NCBI GenBank assembly: GCA_037013495.1
Contig: CM072803.1
Span: forward strand, 20,047,501-20,111,500
Length of the DNA: 64,000 bases
Direction: 5' to 3'
Source of the DNA: Hippophae tibetana
Lineage: Eukaryota; Streptophyta; Magnoliopsida; Rosales; Elaeagnaceae
The notes beneath the pieces were generated by a model, which had not been told where the DNA came from, did no database searches, and worked only from the letters and a program-made list of their open reading frames with translations. A program made the position numbers and the translations under genes. Numbering within the stretch: the stretch's first letter is position 1; the number at the start of each line of letters is the position of its first letter. This document shows positions 23,944-36,313 of this stretch, in pieces.

Positions 23944-26530
23944 ATTATGTTTCATGTTAATAACTTATTAGATTAGTTACAAAGATACCCAAAAAATTTA
24001 TTTTATTACAATTATTTATCGTTATACATATATTGTGGACATAATTTTAATTAAATAAATATTTTAGATATATTTATAATTAACACAATAGTGACATAAA
24101 TTACAATTAATCCGATATTGACATTATAATTGGGAATGTTTTAATTTTAAATATATATCATTTTACACTCAAAAAAGATCGAGGGGGCATGAAGGCATCA
24201 AGCTTCCCATCATTTTTTTTATACTTTATTCACAAGAAATATGATTTATTGTCACGTGGCAACATTGTTTTATCGTTGATATAATATTTCATATCAATCT
24301 TAATCCAAGCATACTCTTAAAATGTTATATTTTATATACTTTAACCAATTTTTCATCTAATTTTTCATCTATTTTGTAAAAAATTACATGTAATTTTTTT
24401 TTCATAAAAAAAGAAACCCACTTTTATTCTGTTTATACTAAAATAATATTTTATGATTAAGTTAAATAAATTAATTAATATTAATTAATTGATATAAAAT
24501 ATTTAATTTATATAAATAATTTATATGACATATTTAATTAATATTAATTAGATGACATGGTTGAACTTAATCATAAAAAAATTTACTTGTAAAATGAATA
24601 AGAGTTGAGATACTTTTTTAAATTTGAAACCTTATAATAATATGTTAGTTTATACACAATTAAATTTATGTTAAAGTAAAATGTTAGTTATATGTTTAAT
24701 TTAAGTACATTACAATTTATGTACACGTTTACATATATGATATGTATAAATTATGAACAATTGACATATTATTTTATGATTAATTTAATTATGTAATATT
24801 GTACATGCTATTTAAAGTGCAAACTCATACCTTTGTGTAGAAAAAAATCCTTGTACTTTTGTGTAAAATGGACCAAATTTTGATACTTTGAAAAAATTCA
24901 ATGTACGTATTTATATATTCAAGAATGATATAAAAATAAGTTGTTATTGTTCTAGTGAAATAAATAGTAAAAAATATCACAAATGATTTTTATTAAGCAT
25001 ACATGTATTGTACATGTGAGAAAATAAAATAAAAAAATAACATCAAATTGAAACATTTTAATAAACGTGAGTATTATTAGGATACTACTAAAGCATCATT
25101 AATCCAATTTAATTGGTTGTGAGTATATACATCACTTTTTTTTAGTTCAAACAATAACACCATGTAGGGTGTGGTATGTAGAGAATAAGGAATTGAACCT
25201 TGAACCTTTGTCAAAGAGCATCACAATCCAATTAGATTATAAGATATCAACGTGTTTTTTCTTCTTCTTATTTTTAAATCAAATGATAAGTAATTATTTT
25301 TTAAGTGTGGGATGTGAGAGTTGGGAATGGAACCTTAAATCTTTATGTAATGCCACCACATTTTTACAAACTGACTTATCAAAAGTGGGTATATATGTCA
25401 CTTATTCTATAAATCACTAATAATTCCTCTTCCTACCATAGTTCCTAGGTCCACCATCCCATTCATTAATTTTTTTAAGGATCAAATTGATATCGAGTGC
25501 AGTTTAAATATATAACATTGAAGAGAAGAATTAGTTTTAATTTATACACATTAAATGTAAGATGAATCACAGTACAATGGTTTAAAGATTTAACTAAAGT
25601 GATTTATCTTCGATACTATGTATAAATAACTTAGTTATTTAACATAATTTAATTTTTAACCTCATAAATAAAAATATATATATCTATTTTTATACGACGT
25701 TAAAAAATATATATTTATTTACGTATTAAGAAAAATAAATATTTTTTTTTCTATAAAATTAAAAATAAAACTCTATATATAAAGAAATTATGTCATGCCA
25801 TTAGGCTAAAAATTTATTTTGATATTAATTTAATTGATGTAATTGTTTGAGTTAATACTTTTAAGGTATTTTTATTATTGTTTTAATATCATTTTTTACT
25901 TCTACTTTCATATAATATATATAAAATATATTTATTTAAATTACTAATATTTATTTTGATCAATTTAAATAGTAATAATAGCTCTAAATTACTTGAATTC
26001 ATTGAGATTATTTTTAGAATTATCCAAAATATACATCATTAACTTAAATATGGTATTTTATATATCTTAATTGAAAATAAAGATACAAAAGATACAAAAT
26101 AAAATAAAAGTAGATTAAATGTACCAATTTTCGTTGTCTCTACCTCTCAGCATTCTTTCTCCTCGATTCTAATTGTTTTAAATTATGGCGTAAGCTTAAT
26201 AAATTACCAACTAATAGTTCCTCACTAAATATAAATAGCAAAATTCTAACTTATATAATTAGTAAGTTATTACAACCATTACCCTCATGTGTTGTTAGGT
26301 GATTATTTAAAAAATAATTTTTTAAAATAAAATTTAATGGTTAATATTAACTTAAGTAAATATAAAAGTTTTTATAGATTAGATGTAGGTAGGATGAGGA
26401 TGCGAACAATAACACAAAATGATTTTTTGGGCAAGTATAGGAAAATGAAGAACAGTGAGTCAGTGAGATCTAATATCTGGTGGTCTATTAACATCAAAAG
26501 CTTTTACTTTTACTTTAATTAACACCTCTC
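23944..26530. other. AT-rich intergenic spacer
   Basis: No gene recognised. At about 25,150-25,400 are two diverged direct copies of a roughly 120-base stretch (each with a tgtgg-atgt-agag/gaattgaacctt type core, near 25,168 and 25,310), resembling common unclassified plant dispersed repeats. Short reading frames here are not supported by any familiar motif. Confidence 0.4.
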
Positions 26531-26534
26531 AACA

Positions 26535-26536
<2 letters not shown>

Positions 26537-26570
<34 letters not shown>
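26537..26570. repeat. (CT)n microsatellite
   Basis: Seventeen CT units. About 50 bases downstream is a TATA-like ttatataaac (26,619-26,628). A pyrimidine tract followed by TATA resembles a plant promoter, but no coding region follows within about 1 kb. It could belong to an upstream non-coding exon of the CHUP1-like gene; that is speculative. Confidence 0.8.
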
Positions 26571-26574
<4 letters not shown>

Positions 26575-26749
26575 ACCCAAAAAAAAAAACATCCTTCAGT
26601 CTCATGCATTTCCCAATTATATAAACACTCACACTTGGACTACAAGTATTTGCAAAACAAGTTTCCAGTACAGGAACAGTTGATTTTTTACAAGAAGTCA
26701 TTGAGCAAAAACCTCTCAGAAACGCCAATGAGTTTACTTAAAATCATGT

Positions 26750-27810
26750 TTTTTTTTTCGTTTAGGGACGTTAAAAATTTAAAATTTTAATTTTAATTAT
26801 AAATATGTGAGTATTATAATTATTAAAAAGAAAAAAACTTTCTCCCAAACAAGGTGTAAAATGTTACAAATTAAACACCTTTCTTTTTTTATTTGGCACT
26901 TTGATAATGAGATCGGAACCAAAAACTAATTATAATCAACACATAATTATAAGTACCTCATTGTAAATTTGACGAAAGGTCATGTTATACCTAACATGCC
27001 TACCCAAAGTTAATGGTAACTTTATGTCACCAAGCGCAAGTTACTTGCTCTCTTTCTTTTTTTAAAGCATCTCAAGTAATTTACTTTGTCTTCTATCAAA
27101 AATAATCTTCTTTTTTTCGGGAGTTTCTCTTTGATATACTAGTTTTTATCATCTTATTGATTTTTCATTATTTTAAATAAAAACATATATTTTGTATTTT
27201 TCACATGAATTTAAGTTAATTTTTTTCATTTAAATCTTAATTAATTTACGATGATTTATTTTATATTTATACTTGTTTTGTTTATATTTTATTGGATTTA
27301 AATCTTTATGTAAAAATATTGTGTTCAAGATCATAAATATTATAATGTAATAACTAGATTTAATTGTTTCTAAAGAATATTGAATATGTTAAATTAAAAA
27401 TTCGGTTATAAAACTTAACCAATGATCAAAGTTTGGGTTTTTCTTGGTATGCTTATAAATATCCTTGATTTTGATTTTTTAAATTTGATTATTAATAAAT
27501 TTAGATGAATAAGTTGTCATCTAGGTTAAGTGTGTTATTTTTATTAATAAAATTTAATTTTATGTCTCAAAAAATAAAAAAAATAAAAAGTAAAGTTATT
27601 TAATTAAAATATTATTTTTTTAAATAATATTTTAATATTAAAAACATCAAAATAATTTAGTGTTTCCTTAATTGATCCCTTTTTTTTAAGTTAAAGGACT
27701 AAATAATAACATTTATCATCTATAAGAAATCAAATGATACAAACGATAAAAACTAAAATAATTTTTTTGACGATTTTCTCCTTTAAAAAAAGTCTAAATT
27801 ACTTTTTATT
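26750..27810. other. AT-rich spacer before the CHUP1-like gene
   Basis: No gene or mobile element recognised. Poly-A and poly-T runs dominate. Confidence 0.4.
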
Positions 27811-27821
27811 TTTCACTTAGC

Positions 27822-27829
27822 ATATAAAA
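27822..27829 (+). promoter_or_regulatory. TATA box of the CHUP1-like gene
   Basis: ATATAAAA in the tract catataaaaactt, about 115 bases upstream of the start codon. A transcription start near 27,855 would give a 5' leader of about 90 bases, a usual plant spacing. Confidence 0.5.
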
Positions 27830-27894
27830 ACTTACAAATTGAGTAAGCATGCTTGTCCTGCCTATATACAAATCTGAAACCTGAAGACCACCAA

Positions 27895-27953
27895 ATGCCT
27901 TCATTATCAACCATCTAGTGATGCATTTGAACAAGAAAAAAAAATGGAGCTAA
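27895..27953 (+). promoter_or_regulatory. Two upstream ORFs in the CHUP1-like leader
   Basis: The leader contains two short upstream reading frames: 27,895-27,918 (seven codons plus stop) and 27,921-27,953 (ten codons plus stop). The second overlaps the main start at 27,944 in another frame. If both are transcribed, scanning ribosomes would meet them first, which could lower translation of the main frame. The main ATG has the stronger context (AAAATGG). Confidence 0.45.
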
Positions 27954-30900
27954 AAGAAGATTTTAAGAGAAACTTGCTCAAAAAAGAGCTTGAAGCATCT
28001 TTGGCAAAGACTAATTCATTGAAGAAAGAAAATGAAGAATTAAGACAAGAAGTTGAGAGTATAAAAGCACAAATTAGCACTCTTAAAGCTTACAAGAATG
28101 AGAGAAAATCTATGCTTTGGAAGAAACTACAAAGTAACCTTCTTGGTCCATCTCTTCAGAAACTACATTCAAGACAAAGCTTTCTAGTTTCAGAATTCTC
28201 AAAGGAAAAGCCACAAAATGTATATGATCATAAGCCACTAAGTCTACCTACTTTAGCTTCTCAAAATTCATCAAAGGAAGTTAAAGAATATAAAGTAGTA
28301 TCAGCTTCAAAACTTTTACCACCACCACCACCACCACCTCCACCTCCACCTCCACCACTACCTTCACAGTCACTAGTAGGCTCGAAAACTGTCCGGCGTG
28401 TGCCGGAAGTGATCGAACTTTACCGTTCACTTACAAGGAGAGATGCCAAAATGGAGAAAAAAACCAATCCTGCAAAAAATCAAGCAATGACATTCACTAA
28501 GAATATGATTGGAGAAATTGAGAATAGATCACGATATATTTCAGCTGTGAGTATAGTGAAACAAATTAAAATTCTCTGTTTACTTTTGATTTTCTAATTT
28601 TATGGCCTCTTTGTTTGTAGTTCTGTTGGAGATGCTTTTGGTGAAAAGTAGTTGAAGAAAAAAGTGCTTTACAGAAGAAATTTAGGCTCCTAAGCACAAA
28701 ATATGATTTCGTAAAGTCATATTTAGTAAATGAAATGTTAATGGAAAGAATTATATATATGTGTATGGTTTTATTGTTATTCTAAAATATAATGAAAATT
28801 ATTTTATTAGATAAAGTAATTCATTTCATTCTTTTAAAAATATATTAAAATATTTTATTTTTTTCATGTATTTATATTATTATTATTTTATAATTTTTCA
28901 TCGTTTATAAGGAATTTTTTAAAAATATTTTCTTAATTTTATTTACAATTTTATCATTATTTTTTATTTTATTGTTCACGTAAACATTGTAATAACTGAT
29001 AATTTTCATTCTTATTATCTTTTCGTTAGTTGAGCCAAACATGGCATAAAGCATTCACCCAAATTTTTTATATTATAAAGCTTTGTTGATGTCACAAGAC
29101 CAAAACCGTGGGTATTATATATCTTTAAGTGTGAAATAATAAAAGTGTGGAAATAATAATTTCCATTAATAATCAAACATTCAATATACAGTGGAGATTA
29201 AAAAACAAACTGGGAGCAGAGTAATTAGAATAGAGAAAAAAACCAAATCAAATATTAACACCATATATAGATACTAAATTATAGATGAACAGGTAAAAAC
29301 AGAGGTGGAAACACAAGCAGGGTTCATAAACTTTCTGACAAAGGAAGTGGAATCTGCAGCTCACAAGAAGATATCTGATGTGGAAGCATTTGTGAGTTGG
29401 CTTGATGAACAATTATCAACCCTAGTTGAAGAAAGAGCAGTACTTAAGCATTTTCCACAATGGCCAGAAAGAAAAGCAGATACACTTAGAGAAGCTGCTT
29501 TTAACTACAGAGACCTCAAGAATCTCAACTCTGAAGTTTTATCATTTCAAGACAACCCAAAAGAGCCTCTAAGCCAGGCTTTGAGAAGAGTACAAGAATT
29601 GCAAGACAGGCAACTATGTACATAATTTAGATTTACAATTATGTAATTCATAATTTATTTATATTATCAAGTTTCGAAATTTTCAGGTTGGAGCAGAATA
29701 TTAATAGTATTGAAAGGACTAGGGAATGCACAAGCAAGATATATAGAGATTTCCAGATACCTTGGGATTGGATGATGGAAACAGGGCTTATTGGGCAGGT
29801 AGGTAGCAAATTGTCTGATATTGTTTTTGTATTAAATAAGGTACCACTTTGAAAAATTCATAAAGCATAACTCCATTTAGAAAAAATAATAATTTAAATT
29901 GTTAATTTTAGAAACTCACGTCTAACTCTGAACTCAAAAGTAAGTTTATGAGTTAGAGAATTATCCAAACTTAGCAACATTGTTGCCTAATTTTTGACCG
30001 ATGTGAGACTTAACATCCCCCTTCTACATCGGCTGGGGTGAATCCTGATTGGCACGGGATGAGTCCGGATTTACAAGATTTGAGAATACTGCCAGACATT
30101 TTTGAGCCAATAGGGGTCAAGAGTCCAACTTTGATACCATTTTAGAAACTCTGAACCTAAAAACTAACTTGTGACTTAAATGATTATCTAGATTTATAAG
30201 CAGTACTACTGTCTAACTCTTAGTCGATATGAGATTTAACAATTAGATCTTTTTAACATTTATAGATAAACTTTGTTTGAGATTAAGGGTTTGATTGATT
30301 TAGTTTTTTTTAAATCATGAACAAGAAGAACTTTTCACACCAAAAACTTATTTGGAAATAGACTTATAATCTTGTTTTAAGATGAACACCCACTAGCATT
30401 TTTATTATAATTCCAAATTTAACCTTATTATTAGAGTCAATATATATATGTCGATAATTTTTTCTTTCTAAAATACGTATATAGTACTCGAGATAAAGAT
30501 TAAAAACTCGAAAATTTTCACCTGATATAAGTGGTCACAACGATCAAACTCGTAATTTATATGATTTTTTTCCATTAAACAATCAATACGAAACATAAAT
30601 TGTTAAAATAATTTAATTCTTATGAATCAAAAGAAAATACTTGCCTCTTAAATTGAAAATTTGTGAGAATTATTAAGTTTATCTATCACATATATCCAAC
30701 TTGTTTGATTCTTGAATATTTTACTATTCTTAACTTTTAAGGCCATTTTTTCTTAGTTGTTTGACTAAGTGACCAAAAGAATATAGATTATTGGTTTTCA
30801 TTTTTTTTGCTTTATCAAAATAGAAAACAAGTACTTTTCTTGTAATTACTTTGAAATTTTCTTTCATGTAATGATATTTTTAAATATTTTTTATATGTGT

Positions 30901-32886
30901 TTAACTTTGCTTCAATAAACTCGATAATTGTCCATTTAGATGGACAATTAGATTCACGAGTAGATCAAAATCTGACCAATTGAAAAATTATTAATGTGTC
31001 AAACACGACTCATATGAGCAAGGTATCAACAACCATGCTTTGATCAATTGGACAATTATCTAGTTCAATTGAACATGTGTCTAACTCGATTATGATTAGT
31101 GGGATCATCGACTAACCAAATTTCGACCAGTTAAATAATTGTTCAATTTTGACTCATCAAATTGAATAAATATCTAATCAAAATTAAATCATAATTGATT
31201 AATGTAAATTAAAGACATTTTTATCGGTATATAAAAGGTTAAGTTAAAAGAAATCATATTATATTTTTTATTAATATGAGATCATCACATCATATAACAA
31301 CTTATTTCAATCAAAACTTGGTTTTAAAAAATGCTTTCAAAATGATAATGTTATTTGTACTTTTATGAGCACAAAATTTGTTATTGTAGTCTTAGAATTT
31401 GGGTTATTTTTTATTAAGATTGCCTATTATTTATTTTGTATTTGTAAATATATTGAAATTTTTTATAAATATAAATACATAAATTGATTAAAAATAATTT
31501 AATTTTTTTATAATTTTAAAAAATATATCTGGGTCAAAAAATGCAAAAGAACGCGCATAATACCCTAAATTGTCACCCCTATCTGAAATCATTTGTAATA
31601 GTTTTTTTATTGTTTTGTTCAAAAGTACACAATTTCAAAAGCTTAACCAAATATACTTTTCTAGACCATTTACACACTTATGACAATTAAAAGAGAGAGA
31701 GATTCCGAACTAAACATATACCATATTCTCTTGCATTAAGACATGGTAAAAGCGATTCGGAAATAGAAAAATTAAAAACAAACAATGAATTTTTTTCCAA
31801 AAGTGTTTTCAAGCTCAAAACGTACATTTTGTTCTTCCTATTATAATTACAAGTTAACACATATGATATAAATAAAGGGTAATTATATCATTCAAAGAGT
31901 TTGATACTTTATTAGTAATGATATTTAATAAAATGTATGTATATTGACCCATATTTAAATAATAGTACATTAATAGTTCATACATTTAATTTTAAGTATA
32001 CCAGTGTTTAAAATTAATATTTAATTTTGGCCATCACACGAATTTTGGCCATAATTTAAGACTCTCCCAGACTTATGATTTCATTTGACTTTGAAATTAA
32101 ACTATTTTTTTAGTTTAATAATATTTTAGAAAACTTTTTATTTTTTATTATTTTAAATATAAATTTAGCCATAATTTTATCCCTATGTCCATTTGTGCTA
32201 TAAATGTTATAATTCTCATTTAAATCTTGATTTTAATTTATTGACATATCTAAAATTAAATATAATGACTAATAATACACTTTTATAAAAATATAGATCC
32301 ACGCAAGTATCTTTTATTAAATAGGAATACTAGTGAGATATTAAATCATTTTAATGAAATAATTACTTTCATTTATAATATGTACATTCATGTAATCCAA
32401 TCTTTATTTTAAAACATGAAATTTAATCATTTGTAAACATTAAAGTGAATGGAAACTATTATTATATTACTTTGATAACAAGAATTCATATAGATACATT
32501 TTAGTTAAAAGATGTACCAACAAGGTTCTTGAAATATCCAACACAACTGCTTTAACCATTTGTGTAACTTCAAGCCATAAAGTTTTCTGTTTGCAGATGA
32601 AATTAAGCTCCCTGAGACTAGCCAAGGCCTACATGAAAAGAATTACAAAAGAAATGCAATCTGGTGAATGCACTCGAGAGGATAGTTTTATGCTTCAAGG
32701 AGTCCGATTTGCATATCGTGTACACCAGGTACATTACATCTCACAAATAGTAGAATAACAAAAAATATAAAATAAAATCTCTCGTTTTCACATACTTTTG
32801 CTCCATTAATACTTGGTAAGTATCAGTTTGCAGGTGGTTTTGATGGAGAGACAATACAAGCCTTTGAAGAACTAAAGCAAGTGTGA
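27944..32886 (+). CDS. CHUP1-like protein (five exons, 407 residues)
   Basis: Coding exons: 27,944-28,546; 29,293-29,609; 29,687-29,798; 32,597-32,728; 32,827-32,886. Lengths sum to 1,224 bases, in frame. Residues 5-60 are a charged coiled coil; residues 126-138 are thirteen prolines, then LP; residues about 150-405 are the conserved CHUP1/IPGA1 C-terminal domain, with RRVPEVIELYRSLTRRD, ERAVLKHFPQWPE, FQIPWDWM, LAKAYMKR, LQGVRFAYRVHQ and FAGGFDG. CHUP1 itself anchors chloroplasts to actin; relatives act on microtubules or cell-growth direction. This one lacks CHUP1's long N-terminal membrane anchor and matches the short members of about 400 residues, so a cytoskeletal role is inferred and the organelle role is not. 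The second intron appears to start with GC (29,610-29,611); the others are GT-AG. The third intron is 2.8 kb and holds a TRIM element. Confidence 0.9.
29906..30241 (-). mobile_element. TRIM-type miniature LTR element in intron 3
   Basis: Two direct repeats of about 110 and 102 bases (29,906-30,015 and 30,140-30,241), both starting ttttagaaactc and ending with a ga(g)acttaaca-type tail, flank about 124 bases of non-coding DNA. On the minus strand the right repeat is followed by TGGTATCAAAG (primer-binding-like, 30,139-30,129) and the left one is preceded by a purine tract, AAGGGGGATG. The LTR start TGTTAAGTCTCACATCGG is a familiar plant TRIM type. It encodes nothing. The repeats are clearly diverged, so the copy is old. 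Confidence 0.75.
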
Positions 32887-34898
32887 TTGTGTGAAAGCAG
32901 ATACAAGCAATTAACATAACCGAAATGTGAGTGAAAGTTAATAATAAGTGATGGAGTTTGTATGGCTATGATTACAAGTATGTCAGTAGCATCAAGTGTA
33001 TTTCAGAAATTTTGCAAACAAAAGTATTTCAGAAAGCTTATTAGTAATGAATATTTCAGGAGGGACTGAATAGAATTTTCAAATCAAAAACAACACCAAA
33101 GTCCGGTGATCATTCTGGCTTTGATCGGACAGTCTAAATTTACATCCCTCACCAATTTAGTTTTGTTAATATCCAATCCAAAATTCAGATGAAACTAGTT
33201 TTTAGATGAATCTATAATTTCCTCATTGACCATCATGTAAAACTCTAGTAGAACACACCAGAAAATTTATTACCTGTTTGACAAAATGACTTAAAACTGT
33301 TTTTTTACTAAAAAAACAAAAAAAAACATTTTTAAAAATAATAATGTGTTTGATCGTTATTTTTAAGTTATTATTTTTTAAAACAATATAAATTAACGAA
33401 ATTTAAAATAATTTCAACATATTTTATTATTTTTAAAAACTAAATTATGACCTGAAATTAATTTTTAAATTAATGGATCAAACAAACCTTTACTCCTTTC
33501 TACAATTTTAATTACTTCGAGCACAAATATCAATATCAATATCTATAAAAATGTATTAAAAAAATAGGCGAAAATTATTAAACAAAAATGATCAATTATT
33601 AAAAGTGTTAGTTAGGTGATATTTGATTAAAATTTTGATTTATAATTCATAATTATATAATAGCTTTTAATTTTTTTAATAATAATCATAACAATTTATA
33701 TTTAGTAATTTCTTAGAAAAAAAATCAAAAACCACATACAAAGTAACACTTTCTATTTTTATATTTTTTTCAAAAAACTTAAATCAATAAAAAAAATTGT
33801 TATTATTTATAAATTTTATACTTTTAAACATTTTCTTTAAATATTTACACACAAAAATAATAGACATCATTTACACCATTAGGAAAAAAAATGCTTAATA
33901 AAAATTTAAAAAATCAAAAACCAAATAAAAAGAATCCTCTTTTAAAGATTTATGAGTAACCTAATATATAAATCCCTAACTTCTTACATTTAACAATTGA
34001 GATTTATACGAGACGAGAAAGAAATTTATTTTTTAAAATCTCAATAAAAAATTAAGTAACAAATTATGAATGATCCAATCCTAAAAAATACTTAAAAAAA
34101 AAGAAATCAAAAATATTATCAAACACAACTCATTTTGTCACACAAACTTTCTATTGAACAATTTGGACTCTATATCTCGCAAACTACAAGTCCTCTTGCT
34201 CCTCGAAGAACAGAGAAAAAGAAATGGTTTTCACAACCATTAGATTTCAACGACCAAAGACCATCAAGCAATTAAATTCCATGGACGATAGACTAGATGA
34301 TATAGATACCAAACCACACATCGTAATGCAGGGGTAAATATTGATACTAAGCATGATTTCGAAACGATTGTATGTACATTTTAGGTTGTCACAAATTATG
34401 GAAGCAAAAAGAATGGAACATTTTGTTAAGCTATTTTTTTAGTTTCAAGAAAGCATAACCAAAATTTCTCAGTAACTTCCTAAAACGATCATGAAACAAC
34501 ATTCAAAACGACTTCTTATATCAATCAAAGCCTAGATATGCAACCGATTCAAAATTTCAGATAGCCCTTATCCCATTCTTTAGGATTTAAATATATGGAA
34601 CCAATTCATCAATTAATATCGAAATAATTCGCAATTAATTCATTTAAAATACGGCAAAACAAATCAATTAAAGAAGCGGAAAAACGATGATGTTATAAAT
34701 TGAAGATCTAATAGATTCATACGAAAGTAGAACACAAACCAAACGATATTCTAACTAAAGTTCAACAATATGAAAAGGATAAGACTGCTATTGTACCAAA
34801 TTGTTCCTTACACAATCTAGGAAACGTCTAGAAACAAAACCAGAACCAGTGACACGAAACTGACGAATCTTCAGCAACCACAGCTACAGCGAATGCGA
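32887..34898. other. Spacer between the CHUP1-like gene and eL41
   Basis: The first 150 bases or so are probably the 3' untranslated region of the CHUP1-like gene, with an AATAATAAG possible polyadenylation signal near 32,941. The last 100-200 bases are likely the 3' untranslated region of the eL41 gene on the other strand. In between is AT-rich DNA. A 37-codon frame at 34,223-34,336 (+) starts in good context but matches nothing I recognise. Confidence 0.4.
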
Positions 34899-35130
34899 TC
34901 ACTTAGATCTCTGTCTCATCTTTCGGCGCTTCCTCTTCAATCTCCTCATGCGCTTCTTCTTCCACTGTACACTCAGAACCAATACCAACGATTATTATTT
35001 AGGACCCGAGATTTACACAATTATTTTGTTAAATAACAACTACAAGAACTGGAAGAAAAAAATATAGGCAAAGGGAAAGTAAAAGAAAGTTATTTCAAAG
35101 TGCGATTTTAGTTTGTACCTTGGCTCTCAT
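34899..35130 (-). CDS. RPL41: Ribosomal protein eL41 (25 residues, two exons)
   Basis: Exon 1 is 35,130-35,119 (MRAK); exon 2 is 34,964-34,899 (WKKKRMRRLKRKRRKMRQRS, then K and stop). The 154-base intron (35,118-34,965) has GT and AG ends. The product is the complete 25-residue eL41, the smallest ribosomal protein, which sits at the interface of the large and small subunits; 17 of 25 residues are lysine or arginine. All residues fit the near-invariant family sequence. The start codon has a good context (CACCATGAG). Upstream are two telo-boxes and two site II motifs, as usual for plant ribosomal protein genes. The frame is far too short for ordinary ORF detection. It looks fully intact. Confidence 0.96.
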
Positions 35131-35149
35131 GGTGATGCGGCGATGAAAA

Positions 35150-35312
35150 AAACCCTAGCTGCTCTCTCTTCTTAGAAGATTTCAGATAAACCCAAAGGAA
35201 AAAGAAATTTATTTTGTGTAAGGACTAAAAGACATCAAGCCGATTATATGGAAACCCTAGTAGATGTTTTGGGCCTGTTTATTTTACTGAAAAAGAAAAA
35301 AGTTATAGCCCA
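35150..35312 (-). promoter_or_regulatory. eL41 promoter: telo-boxes, TATA and site II motifs
   Basis: AAACCCTAG (telo-box) occurs at 35,150-35,158, probably in the 5' leader, and at 35,252-35,260. TGGGCC at 35,270-35,275 (+) and TGGGCT at 35,312-35,307 (-) are site II (TCP-bound) motifs. A TATA-like ATATAATC lies near 35,249-35,242 (-). Telo-box plus site II is the known signature of plant ribosomal protein genes active in dividing cells. Confidence 0.8.
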
Positions 35313-35319
35313 ATTATTC

Positions 35320-35382
35320 CTGCACTTATAGAAATTTAGTTGGAAAACAATTATATATTTTTTATATCTCTTGAATCTAATA

Positions 35383-35413
<31 letters not shown>

Positions 35414-35942
35414 TAATCTTAAATTTTATTAATTTAATACTTAAGATTTAAAATTTAACGAAAAATAAATAACCATTATTAAAAAATTTAATATTATTTT
35501 ATAATTTAAAATATACCTTCTAATGATATACTATTTTTTATTTTTTTTCTCTTTTTCATAAATAACACAAATATCAGTTACAAACTATTTTTTATCTTAG
35601 TTGATTGTTCCCTATTCAAATGATATGAAAAATAGTTATAATAAATCATGTTCAATAATTAATTTGAGTTTTTATTTTATTTTTTCTTAATTTTAATAAT
35701 TATTAATTAAATTTTAATTTTAAAATATGATAATATTTATATCATTGATTTAAATTTTTATATAATTAATATCATTTGCTATATTTATTTATCTCTACTC
35801 ATTTATCTTATTATATATATATATATATATATTATAAAATATAACCAACTAAATATTTTAAATTTTTATAAGTAAATTTGATCAATTAAATGTTTATTTA
35901 AAATAAAAATTTATTTACGGTTAGTATCTAGTCAAATGTAAC
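35320..35942. other. AT-rich spacer
   Basis: Contains (TA)n runs at about 35,385-35,408 and 35,814-35,831. No gene is visible. Confidence 0.5.
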
Positions 35943-36305
35943 TAGGGATGGACAAAAAAACCGCGGGTTCAGTTATCCGCGGTTATCCGAACCGGTGGTT
36001 CGATTTTTAACCAGTAAATTTCAGGGATGGAGACGGTTTCAGGTAAAAATTGAATATGAAACAACGGTTACGGTTATACTAAAAATTGTACCCACTTGTA
36101 CCCGAAATTAATTATATTTAATTAATAAATTAAATTATATATATATTTCGGATTTTTTACGGGGATTTTTTTATAACCGTTACCTACGGGTAAAAAAATA
36201 TCTCTGAATTGTAACGGTTTTCGGACGATTTTGAATATAAGTTTTTAATTTTGGTTTTGGGCGATTTTGATATAACCGTCACCGCTCATCACGTGCCCAT
36301 TCCTA
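35943..36305. mobile_element. hAT-type MITE (363 bases)
   Basis: Ends read TAGGGATGGACA and TGCCCATTCCTA, imperfect inverted repeats of the common plant type. They are flanked by 8-base direct repeats AATGTAAC (35,935-35,942) and AATGTCAC (36,306-36,313), which differ at one base; an 8-base duplication is the mark of hAT elements. The interior is rich in CCGCGG, AACCGGT, ACGGTTA and similar short inverted motifs. It has no coding capacity. Confidence 0.8.
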
Positions 36306-36313
36306 AATGTCAC

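Noticed and set aside
25169-25420. 83-codon frame in the spacer
   Set aside because: It lies in diverged dispersed-repeat text and shows no family features.
26519-26728. 69-codon frame containing an RE-repeat on the minus strand
   Set aside because: It arises from the CT microsatellite and has no other support.
34223-34336. 37-codon frame MVFTTIRFQRPKTIKQLNS and onwards
   Set aside because: Good start context but no recognised family, conserved motif or promoter.
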